This document shows positions 25,473 through 33,488 of a DNA stretch of 64,000 bases, piece by piece; positions within the stretch are counted from its first letter, which is position 1, and the number at the start of each line of letters is the position of its first letter. Origin of the DNA: Rhizobacter sp. SG703 (GTDB lineage: Bacteria > Pseudomonadota > Gammaproteobacteria > Burkholderiales > Burkholderiaceae_C); assembly GCF_012275445.1 (NCBI RefSeq), contig NZ_JAAZQK010000002.1, positions 434,001-498,000 on the forward strand, in the 5' to 3' direction. The notes under the pieces were generated by a model. That model was not told the origin of the DNA, searched no databases, and worked only from the letters and a program-made list of their open reading frames with translations. Both the position numbers and the translations under genes were made by a program.

Positions 25473-27161
25473 TCAGGCGTGGAGAGATCCGCGCGTGCGC
25501 AGCGCCGGCTGGCGCGCCGTGAAGATCAGGTTCACGTCGTCGGCATCCATGCGGTAGGCGCTGCCGGTGTTGGCACGCAGCGCGCGATGCACCAGCGCGT
25601 GGGCCGACAGGCGGTGCCAGTCTTCGGGGACGCGCTGGCCGTTGGCGACGCCGACGACCTTCAGCTTGTGGCGGATCAGCGCGTCGAGCGCCGGGGCCAG
25701 CTTGACGGCTTCGTCCAGCTTCGACAGCACGATGCCTTTGCAGGCGGCGGCGCGGTACGACACCATCACGTCCTCGATGGTCTCGCCCTGCGCGGCGGCG
25801 TTGACGACCAGCAGCTTCTGGATCGAGCGGTGGGCCAGCATGTCGAGCAGTTCGCGGGTGCGGCTGTCGCGCTGCGCCATGCCGGCGGTGTCGATCAGCA
25901 CCATCTTCTTGGCCGCCAGCAGTTCCAGCAGGTCTTCGAGCGACGCGCGGTCGTGCGCGGTGTGCACCGGCACGCCGAGGATGCGGCCGTAGGCGCGCAG
26001 CTGTTCGTGGGCGCCGACGCGGTACGCGTCGAGCGTGATCAGGCCGAGGTTGGCGGCACCGTGCTTGGTCGCGAAGGCGGCGGCGATCTTCGCGGCGCTG
26101 GTGGTCTTGCCGACGCCGGTGGAGCCGATCAGCGCGTAGACGCCGCCCTGGTCTTCGAGCGCAGCGTCGTTCTCGCCGGTGATCAAGTTGCGCTCGAGGA
26201 TGTTGGCGGCCCATGCGGTCTCGTCGCCGACATCGTTCGGCAGGCTCTCGGCCAGCTTGCGGATCAGCGCCGGCGAGAAGCCGCTGTCGAGCAGCTTCTG
26301 GATCAGCATCGCCTGCGCGGGCTGGCGCTGCAGCTTTTCCATGAAGGCCAGCGCGCCGAAGCGCTCTTCGATCAGGCCCTTCATCGAGCGCAGCTCGTTC
26401 ATCATGTCCTGCTGGTCGCGGCGGGCCGAGGCGTTGACGTTGGAGCGAGCATCGGCGAGCGAGACGACCGGCGCGGCGGGCACCGGGGCGGGGGTGTGCG
26501 CGGCTTGTGCACGGGCATCGGCCAGCGCCTGGGCGTGGGCTTGCGCCTGGGCCTGGGCTTGCGCGGCGGCCGCGGCGGCCTGCTGTTGCTGTACGCGGAT
26601 TTCCTCGCGCAGCACCGGCGGTTCGCGCAGCGCGGCGCTGCGGCCACCGACGGCCTGCATCGGCGCATGCTGCACCGGCGCCGGGTGCATCGCCTGCCGT
26701 TCGGCCAGGCGCTGCTCGAGCGCGGTCGGCAGCGGCAGGTCGTCGTCGGGCATGAAGCTGGGTTCGTTGTCGCGGCCATGCTGCTGTTGCAACGCGGCCT
26801 GGCGGCGCTTCAGCATGCGTTCACGCACGTAGTCCTGGAACGACAGCGTGCTCATCGACAGGCGGGCGACGTCGTCGGTGACTTCCATCGCCGGGGCCGG
26901 TGCCGGTTGCGGAGCCGGTGCCGGGCGGGCGGCCGGGGCGCGGGGTGCGGCGGTGCGCTTCGCGACCGGAGGCGACGGCGGGATCGGACCGGCGGCCGAC
27001 AGGCGCTCGATCTGTTGAACGCTTTCCGGCGCCATGGCCAGCACCTCGACGCCTTCGGCGCAGGGCTTGGTCGAGAGCACGACGGCGTCTTCGCCGAACG
27101 CCTGGCGGACCAGGGTCAGGGCGTCGCGCGACGTGCGGGCGGTGAAGCGTTTGACGTTCAT
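25473..27161 (-). CDS. flhF: Flagellar biosynthesis SRP-like GTPase FlhF
   Basis: FlhF is an SRP-type GTPase that sets flagellar placement. The 562-residue product has the N-terminal B domain (MNVKRFTARTSRDALTLVRQ), a long Pro/Ala/Gln-rich linker at about residues 55-240, an N domain, and the G domain with P-loop GSTGVGKTT at about 346-354, DAYRVGAHEQL at about 378 and the later DTAGMAQRD and SKLDEA motifs. It is 65 bases upstream of the FlhG-like gene. It is separated from flhA by an inserted unknown gene and carries upstream a 49-base sequence also found before flhB. Confidence 0.96.
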   Translation of the reverse strand: MNVKRFTARTSRDALTLVRQAFGEDAVVLSTKPCAEGVEVLAMAPESVQQIERLSAAGPIPPSPPVAKRTAAPRAPAARPAPAPQPAPAPAMEVTDDVARLSMSTLSFQDYVRERMLKRRQAALQQQHGRDNEPSFMPDDDLPLPTALEQRLAERQAMHPAPVQHAPMQAVGGRSAALREPPVLREEIRVQQQQAAAAAAQAQAQAQAHAQALADARAQAAHTPAPVPAAPVVSLADARSNVNASARRDQQDMMNELRSMKGLIEERFGALAFMEKLQRQPAQAMLIQKLLDSGFSPALIRKLAESLPNDVGDETAWAANILERNLITGENDAALEDQGGVYALIGSTGVGKTTSAAKIAAAFATKHGAANLGLITLDAYRVGAHEQLRAYGRILGVPVHTAHDRASLEDLLELLAAKKMVLIDTAGMAQRDSRTRELLDMLAHRSIQKLLVVNAAAQGETIEDVMVSYRAAACKGIVLSKLDEAVKLAPALDALIRHKLKVVGVANGQRVPEDWHRLSAHALVHRALRANTGSAYRMDADDVNLIFTARQPALRTRGSLHA

Positions 27162-27349
27162 CGGAAGCTCCAGGAGATCGAGCAGGAACCAGTGGCAAGC
27201 AATGGCATCCAGTGTGCGAGCGGGCCGACCGGAGTGGTCCGGGGATGAGCCGCGAGAAACCCCTTCATTTGGGATGTTTCGTACCGAGGGGACGGCGGGG
27301 CGGGCGGCTGGGCGAGGGGCATGGACGGATGCTCGGGATGCATGCCGTC

Positions 27350-27398
27350 ATTGTTCCGGGGAGGAGCGGGAACTTGAGGAGGATGAGAGGGGGGAAAG
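27350..27398 (-). promoter_or_regulatory. Shared 49-base flagellar upstream element, copy at flhF
   Basis: Read on the plus strand it runs from ATTGTTCCGGGG to GAGAGGGGGGAAAG and matches 31828-31876, upstream of flhB, at 43 of 49 positions without gaps. Its core GGGAACTTGAGG (CCTCAAGTTCCC in gene orientation) recurs before fliF. It is probably a class II flagellar promoter or activator site for flhF, which starts 188 bases downstream on the minus strand. The protein that binds it is unknown. Confidence 0.55.
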
Positions 27399-27515
27399 CC
27401 TCCCTGTTCCGCGGCGCTGGCGCGTCAGCAAGGCACCATCCCGCCATCAACCGACACGCTCAGCAACTTGCTGGCGTTGCCAAACAGCCAGTCCCGAGAC
27501 AGAAGGCTCTTGCCG

Positions 27516-27543
27516 GGAACGACATCGTTGGCAGCGTCACCTA
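27516..27543 (+). promoter_or_regulatory. hrp-box-like promoter upstream of the 302-residue gene
   Basis: GGAACG (27516-27521), 15 bases, then TCACCTA (27537-27543); the HrpL consensus is GGAACC-N15/16-CCACNNA, so only the last base of the first half and the first of the second differ. It ends 64 bases before the ATG at 27608. Its distance from the end of the 49-base flagellar element (118 bases) is identical to that in the second AT-rich locus at 31994. Confidence 0.55.
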
Positions 27544-27607
27544 CGAAGTTCACGACATCTGTAGCTGACTTTCCCTAGGGGGAAGGCAGATCACCTCAAG
27601 GAAAAAC

Positions 27608-28516
27608 ATGTTCTCATCCATGCAACGCAAGATTGAACGCAACGCAAGGCGATTTGGAACTGCCGTTTCCGGCACCACAAGAAGCTTCAGAGAGAGGGCT
27701 TCCCGCGCGACGAACCTGGCCAGGCGTTCAGTCCAGAGATTTTTTCGCGCGCCTGCTCAAGGAAATATTTCCCTGACAGATTTTTATCAGCGCGACGAAA
27801 GCCCAGAAGAAATCATGTCAAAGCTGGACGAAACAATAAAGAAAATAAAGCGCAAGGAGGTAGCCCTTCAGACGGAGTCCTCACAGGATTCACCACACGC
27901 AAGCCAATTGCTGGGCGACATACTGTCTTCCGCAGACCTGTCCATCGATCCGGAAAAAGAGCGCCGGCATCTTGATGAACTCCGTCAGCAAGCCTACGAG
28001 TTCTCGATGACGTTCAACAACACGGTGTACGGGGAAAAGTGCAACCTGCGCGAACTTCAGAAAAACCTGCGAGCGATCACTTCAGAACTCGAGGATAAAG
28101 TAACAAAAAACAGGGCAAATGTAATTATCAATAGCCTGGATGGCTACCCCTCGGTTCACGAAATAAAAGCCGTTTTGATGGACTTATACAAGCTGGGCGG
28201 GAAACCTGACGAACGGATGAACGATGTAGTATTCTTTCACCCATTCACCAACCCTCTCGCGAAGCCGATCAAACTTGCTGCCATCAAATACAAATACCAC
28301 CCAAAAGACTCTCAATTCAAAGAGCAGATGAAAATTGCCGCGAATTCAATTGATTCAGACGACGACAAGAAGCAATTCACGGAGCTGACTCGAGCGTACC
28401 TTGACGCCCCGACAACATCTGCTCGAAAGACCATCGCCGGCCAGCTGAAGGCACTCCTTGCCGATTCAACGGTCACGGAGCTTTCTTCAAGCGAGGAAGA
28501 TTCCAGCAAGATCTGA
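27608..28516 (+). CDS. AT-rich hypothetical protein, candidate hrp-regulated effector
   Basis: No family was recognised. The ATG at 27608 has AAGGA about seven bases upstream. The 302-residue product has a strongly basic, Arg-rich N-terminus (MFSSMQRKIERNARRFGTAV) with no signal peptide or membrane helix. A mostly helical, charged body follows, with a coiled-coil-like stretch at about residues 70-190, and the protein ends in a Ser/Glu-rich tail (ELSSSEEDSSKI). The DNA is visibly AT-richer than the surrounding flagellar genes. The gene lies between flhA and flhF, which are usually adjacent, and is antiparallel to both; only 37 bases separate its stop from the flhA stop. An hrp-box-like element precedes it. 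A secreted effector acquired by transfer is the favoured reading, but only by context. Confidence 0.55.
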   Translation: MFSSMQRKIERNARRFGTAVSGTTRSFRERASRATNLARRSVQRFFRAPAQGNISLTDFYQRDESPEEIMSKLDETIKKIKRKEVALQTESSQDSPHASQLLGDILSSADLSIDPEKERRHLDELRQQAYEFSMTFNNTVYGEKCNLRELQKNLRAITSELEDKVTKNRANVIINSLDGYPSVHEIKAVLMDLYKLGGKPDERMNDVVFFHPFTNPLAKPIKLAAIKYKYHPKDSQFKEQMKIAANSIDSDDDKKQFTELTRAYLDAPTTSARKTIAGQLKALLADSTVTELSSSEEDSSKI

Positions 28517-28553
28517 CAGCCGGCAAGACCGCCGCCGGCAGCCCATGCCGGCG

Positions 28554-30635
28554 TCAGTTCGCCCCGATGATTGACCCGATCCGGATCGAATGCGTCTCCG
28601 GGATCTCGCTGTGCCCCAGCACCCGCAACCTTGGCGCAGCGCGCTTCAGCAGCCGGGCCATCGGCGCGCGGATCATGTCCGGCACCAGCAAACAGGCCGG
28701 GTGGCCCAGGTCTTCCTGGCGCTTGGCCGACGCCGCGGCGCTGCGCGTCAGCGTGTCGGCGACGCCCGGGTCGAGCACCGCGCCGTGCGGCGAGTTCAGC
28801 GCCTGCGTCACCAGGCGCTCCAGCTCCGGCTCCAGCGCGATCACCTCGAGCTCCTTCACCGGGCCGTAGATCTGCTGCACGATGGCCGGCGCCAGGCTGA
28901 TGCGGATGCGCCGCGCCAGTTCGCCCGGCTCGCTCGCCACCGCCGCATGCTCGGCCAGGCTCTCGACGATCGAGCGCATGTCGCGGATGTGCACGCCCTC
29001 TTCCAGCAGCAGCTGCAGCACCTTCTGCAGGCTCGCGATGCCCACCATCTTCGGGATCACGTCTTCCATCAGCTTCGGCGCCAGCTTGGTCACATGCTCC
29101 ACCAGTTGCTGCGTCTCGACGCGGCCGAGCAGCTTGGCCGCATGCAGCTGCATCAGGTGCGACAGGTGGGTCGCGACGACGGTGGAGCAGTCCACCACCG
29201 TGAAGCCGTTCATCTGCGCCGATTCGCGCTGGCGCTCCTCGATCCACACCGCCGGCAGGCCGAAGGCCGGGTCGGTGGTGCGGGTGCCGATCAGCTGGGT
29301 GGTCGCGCCGCCCGGGTTGATCGCCAGCAGCATGCCCGGGAAGGCCTCGCCCTCGCCGACCACCGCGCCGCGCAGCGTCAGCCGGTACATGCTGGGCTTG
29401 AGCTCCAGGTTGTCGCGGATGTGCACCGGCGGCGGCAGGAAGCCGACGTCCTGCGCGAACTTGCGGCGCACGCCCTTGATGCGCTGCAGCAGGTCGCCTT
29501 CGCGGTTCTTGTCGACCAGCGTGATCAGCCGGTAGCCCACTTCCAGGCCCAGCGTGTCGACCGGCTGCAGGTCGTCCCAACTCGCTTCGGCGTTCGGCTC
29601 GGCCACCGGCGCGGCCGGCGGCGGCGTGTTCCTGACGCGCTTGTTGCGCTCGTTCATCCACCATGCGGCATAGCCCATGCCGCCGGAAATCAGCAGGAAC
29701 ACCAGGTGCGGCATGCCGGGGATGATGCCCAGCAGGCCGATCACGCCGGCGGTGATGGCCAGCACGCGCGGCGAGTTGAAGACCTGGCTCGCGACCTGCG
29801 TGCCGACGTCTTCTTCCTTGCCGACGCGCGACACCACCATCGCCGCCGCCACCGAGATCAGCAGCGCCGGCACCTGGGCCACCAGCGCATCGCCGATGGC
29901 CAGCAGGATGTAGCTGTCGGCCGCCTGCGAGGCCGACAGGTCGTGCTGGGCCACGCCGATGATGAAGCCGCCGATGATGTTGATGAACAGGATCAGCAGG
30001 CCGGCCATCGCGTCGCCGCGCACGAACTTGCTGGCACCGTCCATCGAGCCGAAGAACTCCGCCTCGTTGCCCACTTCGAGGCGGCGGCGCTTGGCCTCCT
30101 TCTCGTCGATCAGGCCGGCGTTCAGGTCGGCGTCGATCGCCATCTGCTTGCCAGGCATCGCATCCAGCGTGAAGCGCGCGCCGACCTCGGCGATGCGCTC
30201 GGCACCCTTGGTCACCACGACGAAGTTGATCACCACCAGGATCGCGAACACGATCAGGCCGACCGCGAAGTTGCCGCCGATCAGGAAATGGCCGAAGGAT
30301 TCGATCACCTTGCCGGCCGCGCCCGGCCCGGTGTGGCCCTGCAGCAGCACGACGCGGGTGGAGGCGATGTTCAGCGACAGGCGCAGCAGCGTGGTCAGCA
30401 GGATCACCGTCGGGAAGGCCGAGAAATCGAGCGGCCGCACCATGTAGGCCGCGACCATCATCACCATCAGCGCCATCGCGATGTTGAAGGTGAACAGCAG
30501 GTCGAGCGCGAAGGCCGGCAGCGGCAGCACCATCATGGACAGCACCATGATGATGAAGACCGGTGCCATCAGCGCCTTGATCGCCTTGGCATGCGGGCCG
30601 AGCCAGCCCTGGAGTTGTCGGATCAGCGGGTTCAT
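28554..30635 (-). CDS. flhA: Flagellar type III export gate protein FlhA
   Basis: FlhA is the large export-gate membrane protein of the flagellar type III apparatus. The 693-residue product has an N-terminal membrane half (to about residue 330) with seven to eight hydrophobic helices and the FHIPEP-family signature region RFTLDAMPGKQMAIDADLNA. The soluble C-terminal half docks chaperone-substrate complexes and includes RLTLRGAVVGEGEAFPGMLL and ends LGHSEIPETHSIRIGSIIGA. Its start overlaps the flhB stop by four bases, showing tight coupling. Length is canonical. Confidence 0.97.
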   Translation of the reverse strand: MNPLIRQLQGWLGPHAKAIKALMAPVFIIMVLSMMVLPLPAFALDLLFTFNIAMALMVMMVAAYMVRPLDFSAFPTVILLTTLLRLSLNIASTRVVLLQGHTGPGAAGKVIESFGHFLIGGNFAVGLIVFAILVVINFVVVTKGAERIAEVGARFTLDAMPGKQMAIDADLNAGLIDEKEAKRRRLEVGNEAEFFGSMDGASKFVRGDAMAGLLILFINIIGGFIIGVAQHDLSASQAADSYILLAIGDALVAQVPALLISVAAAMVVSRVGKEEDVGTQVASQVFNSPRVLAITAGVIGLLGIIPGMPHLVFLLISGGMGYAAWWMNERNKRVRNTPPPAAPVAEPNAEASWDDLQPVDTLGLEVGYRLITLVDKNREGDLLQRIKGVRRKFAQDVGFLPPPVHIRDNLELKPSMYRLTLRGAVVGEGEAFPGMLLAINPGGATTQLIGTRTTDPAFGLPAVWIEERQRESAQMNGFTVVDCSTVVATHLSHLMQLHAAKLLGRVETQQLVEHVTKLAPKLMEDVIPKMVGIASLQKVLQLLLEEGVHIRDMRSIVESLAEHAAVASEPGELARRIRISLAPAIVQQIYGPVKELEVIALEPELERLVTQALNSPHGAVLDPGVADTLTRSAAASAKRQEDLGHPACLLVPDMIRAPMARLLKRAAPRLRVLGHSEIPETHSIRIGSIIGAN

Positions 30636-31801
30636 TCAGTGTCCTCGGCGGCCTTCAGGCCGTGCTTGCCGCTCTTCGGGTTGTGCGGATCGAGTTCGTC
30701 CGGCACGTTCAGTTCGGGCAGCGCGCCCGGCAGCGCCACGCGGCCGCTGAGCGCGGCACGCAGCTGGTAGACGTAGGCGAGCACCTGGGCGACGGCGGCG
30801 AACAACGCGGCCGGGATCTCGCGGTCGACCTCGGCGTGCGCATACAGCGCACGGGCCAGCACCGGCGCCTGCAGCACCGGCACCTTCGATTCCTTCGCGG
30901 TGTCGCGGATGCGCATCGCCATCAGGTCGGCGCCCTTGGCGACCACGCGGGGCGCGCCCATCTTGCCTTCGTCGTACTTCAGCGCGACGGCGTAGTGGGT
31001 CGGGTTCATCACGACCAGGTCGGCGGTGGGCACCGCGGCCAACATGCGACGGTTGGCCATCTCGCGCATGCGGGCGCGGATCTTGGCCTTGATCTCCATG
31101 TTGCCTTCGACTTCCTTGTGCTCCTGCTTGACTTCCTGGTGGCTCATCTTCAGGCGCATCGCGTGCAGCTGGCGTTGCAGCGGCACATCGACGGCGGCAA
31201 AGACGGCCAGCGCCAGCAGCACCAGCAGCATGCCGCCGACGATGGTGCTGCCCACGTGCGACAGCGCCTGCGGCAGCGGCATCGACAGCGCGCCGGCGAA
31301 CATCTCGACGTGCGAGCGCAGGTACATCGCCCCGATGGTGCCGAGGATCAGCGCCAGCACGGCGCCCTTGATCGCCTCGATCAGCTGCTGCTTCGAGAAC
31401 AGCTTGCCCATGCCGGTGATCGGGTTGAACTTGTCGAACTTGGGCGACAGCGGCTTCAGCGTCCAGACCCAGCCGCCAGCCGCGACGGCCACCGCGATGC
31501 CGACCACCATCATCAGCAGGCCCAGCGGCAGCACGACCCACAGCAGTTTGTGCGTCAACTCGGCCAGGCGCTCGCCCATCGCCTCGGGGTTCTTGGCCAT
31601 CACCGCGTTGAACTGCAGCCCGGACGCGAGCAGTTGCTGCAGCCAGCGCGACAGCATCGGCGCCACCGCCACCAGCGCGGCGCCGCCGACCGCGACCGCC
31701 GCGAAGTGCGACAGATCGCGCGAGCGCGCGACCTGGCCCTCGGACCGGGCCTTGTCGAGTCGTCGCTGCGTGGCGGGTAGGTTGCGGTCTTGGTCGGACA
31801 T
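30632..31801 (-). CDS. flhB: Flagellar type III export switch protein FlhB
   Basis: FlhB sets substrate specificity of the export apparatus, switching from rod/hook to filament proteins. The 389-residue protein starts MSDQDRNLPATQRRLDKARS with the conserved charged head, has four membrane helices at about residues 30-210, and a cytoplasmic domain with the self-cleaving NPTH motif in VVMNPTHYAVALKYDEG. The tail after about residue 355 is a charged extension (LNVPDELDPHNPKSGKHGLK). It overlaps flhA by four bases. A 49-base element shared with flhF is just upstream. Confidence 0.97.
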   Translation of the reverse strand: MSDQDRNLPATQRRLDKARSEGQVARSRDLSHFAAVAVGGAALVAVAPMLSRWLQQLLASGLQFNAVMAKNPEAMGERLAELTHKLLWVVLPLGLLMMVVGIAVAVAAGGWVWTLKPLSPKFDKFNPITGMGKLFSKQQLIEAIKGAVLALILGTIGAMYLRSHVEMFAGALSMPLPQALSHVGSTIVGGMLLVLLALAVFAAVDVPLQRQLHAMRLKMSHQEVKQEHKEVEGNMEIKAKIRARMREMANRRMLAAVPTADLVVMNPTHYAVALKYDEGKMGAPRVVAKGADLMAMRIRDTAKESKVPVLQAPVLARALYAHAEVDREIPAALFAAVAQVLAYVYQLRAALSGRVALPGALPELNVPDELDPHNPKSGKHGLKAAEDTE

Positions 31802-31827
31802 GGCGGGGGCGGTGATGCGCTCCCGCG

Positions 31828-31876
31828 ATTGTTCCGGGGTGGGGGCGGAACTTGAGGCGGATCAGAGGGGGGAAAG
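31828..31876 (-). promoter_or_regulatory. Shared 49-base flagellar upstream element, copy at flhB
   Basis: This is the partner of 27350-27398 (43 of 49 positions identical, ungapped). It starts 26 bases before the flhB ATG in gene orientation, so it can overlap the flhB promoter directly. It contains CGGAACTTGAGG and GGGGGGAAAG; both sub-motifs recur with longer spacing upstream of fliF. Confidence 0.55.
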
Positions 31877-31993
31877 GGGGCCAGTTCTTCTCACCGAAAT
31901 CTGCTCGGCATCTGCTCAAGCGCCCTTGTGAAGGCGATCGCATCATCGACAGGACGAACAGAAGACACGGAGGCAGATGGATTTCTCCTTTGT

Positions 31994-32021
31994 TGAACCA
32001 ATGGGATGACGGCGTCACTCA
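31994..32021 (+). promoter_or_regulatory. hrp-box-like promoter upstream of the 417-residue gene
   Basis: TGAACC (31994-31999), 15 bases, then TCACTCA (32015-32021), one mismatch in each half against GGAACC-N15/16-CCACNNA. The CACTCA ending is frequent in known HrpL promoters. It ends 37 bases before the ATG at 32059 and begins 118 bases after the 49-base element, exactly as at 27516. Confidence 0.6.
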
Positions 32022-32058
32022 GATCGGCCCACAGTTCAACATCTTGAAGAGAGAACTC

Positions 32059-33312
32059 ATGACAGGAAACGTCAAAAACAACCCTCGACCAAAATTTTCC
32101 CGACAAACGGCAACAGCAGGAAATATAGAGAAAATAAGGCGGAAAGAATGCGCCAGAGAATCAGCAATCAAAACACTTGACCAGCTGCTAAGCCTAGAAG
32201 AGGAGAAGATGCCGGATGAGCATCACCAAGCCATTAGAGAATTTCAACCCCTGCTATACCGCACCTGTGGCGAAGTAACGATCTGTGTCAACAAAACATT
32301 TCCATTTCCGCCGACAGTGGCAAAATATTTGAGCGATATCCAATCGCAATGGAATATTTTAAAGATTTCGGCCCCACCGGCAATGAAGCAAACAGTCAGC
32401 AGGCTGATTGACGGCGCCAGCAACGCACTGCGGGAGGTTGATCCAAACGCATTTGTATTTATCATTGCGAGATTGAGTCAGATATTTTCCGGCCCTTCGA
32501 GCGCCGTCCCCAATGGAAAAACCGTTTTCAAATGGGAACGTCTTCCCCATTGCGCGGGCCACAAACAGCGCGAACCTGGCTTCTATCTGCCACTAGGCCA
32601 AGACCTAGAACTCAAATTTCAAGAAAACATGGCAATTTGTGTGCAAGATCTTTCACCAGCCAAGGCCGATGAACTGATGTCGCATGTCGCCGGGTTTGTT
32701 GATCCGTTGCGTGCAGAGGAATATCCGGCTCATCACAAAGCGATGGTCTTGTGGTGGTTGGAAGAATCGATCTTCCGCGACAAACACCACCTCCCGAATG
32801 ACGCAATCAACATCATCCGCGATTTCGCTGGCCCCAATGCGATCGCCGATGTCAAATCCAATCATCCGGACCAAAGATATGTGGCACCCGCAAATTCAAC
32901 AACTCGCAGCATCAGGGAGAAAATTATCGCTCAAGTCGGATTCATGGAGCAACCGAGCGGAAGGATGGCATTCAACGCAAATATTTCAAAATCAACAAGG
33001 ACTGTTGCCTTTACAGAAGGGATCCGCAATTACATCAAAAATGGAGCACACACCAAGGACAACAAGAAATCTCTCAATACGAAATTCAAGGACTTGAAGA
33101 GATCATTGAAAGAGGGGGATGCCGATGGATACACTCACAGTTTGAAGGCTCTTCTCTCCGTCCTACCTCCCAATGCCAATTTGTTTAGTGAGGATGGCAG
33201 CCCAATGGAGAAAACCAACGAGCAGAACAGGCCAAAGAAGGGTAGGCTTCTCAGCCGCATTATGAATCTGTCTCCACGGGACAAAAATAATAAAAAAGAC
33301 GGCACAATTTAG
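32059..33312 (+). CDS. AT-rich hypothetical protein, candidate hrp-regulated effector
   Basis: No family was recognised. The frame is open from 31852, but the start is placed at the ATG at 32059 (MTGNVKNNPRPKFSRQTATA) because an AAGAGAGA ribosome binding site precedes it, AT-rich coding composition begins there and the hrp-box-like element lies just upstream. The 417-residue product is soluble, without signal peptide or membrane helix. Its N-terminus is polar and Lys/Arg-rich, the middle mixed, and the tail very basic (RPKKGRLLSRIMNLSPRDKN). The C-terminal stretch with HSLKALLSVLPP may weakly resemble QLKALLADS of the 302-residue protein. The gene is antiparallel to flhB and fliR, which flank it. 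Low GC and position suggest acquisition. Confidence 0.55.
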   Translation: MTGNVKNNPRPKFSRQTATAGNIEKIRRKECARESAIKTLDQLLSLEEEKMPDEHHQAIREFQPLLYRTCGEVTICVNKTFPFPPTVAKYLSDIQSQWNILKISAPPAMKQTVSRLIDGASNALREVDPNAFVFIIARLSQIFSGPSSAVPNGKTVFKWERLPHCAGHKQREPGFYLPLGQDLELKFQENMAICVQDLSPAKADELMSHVAGFVDPLRAEEYPAHHKAMVLWWLEESIFRDKHHLPNDAINIIRDFAGPNAIADVKSNHPDQRYVAPANSTTRSIREKIIAQVGFMEQPSGRMAFNANISKSTRTVAFTEGIRNYIKNGAHTKDNKKSLNTKFKDLKRSLKEGDADGYTHSLKALLSVLPPNANLFSEDGSPMEKTNEQNRPKKGRLLSRIMNLSPRDKNNKKDGTI

Positions 33313-33488
33313 TCACTCCTCGAAAATTGGCGTCCATCTGAAATTGGCGCCACAAGCTTGACGGGAGAACGGCGGCGGCGAATCACCATGGTTCGCCGCC
33401 CGCGGTTCGGTGGCCGGTCCGCACCGGTACAGCTTTTTTGCTTGACCGCCCTTCTTCACAGAAGAGCCGGGCACGAAACCCAACGCGG

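Larger units (their letters stand above)
27162..27607 (+). other. Divergent intergenic region between flhF and the 302-residue gene
   Basis: This 446-base stretch holds no convincing gene. It contains the 49-base flagellar upstream repeat (27350-27398), the hrp-box-like element (27516-27543) and the AAGGA ribosome binding site of the plus-strand gene. Composition shifts from GC-rich near flhF to mixed near the plus-strand start. Small open frames here show no family features. Confidence 0.7.

Noticed and set aside
27212-27568. Small open frames in the flhF upstream region
   Set aside because: They cross the conserved 49-base element and the hrp-like box and lack ribosome binding sites.
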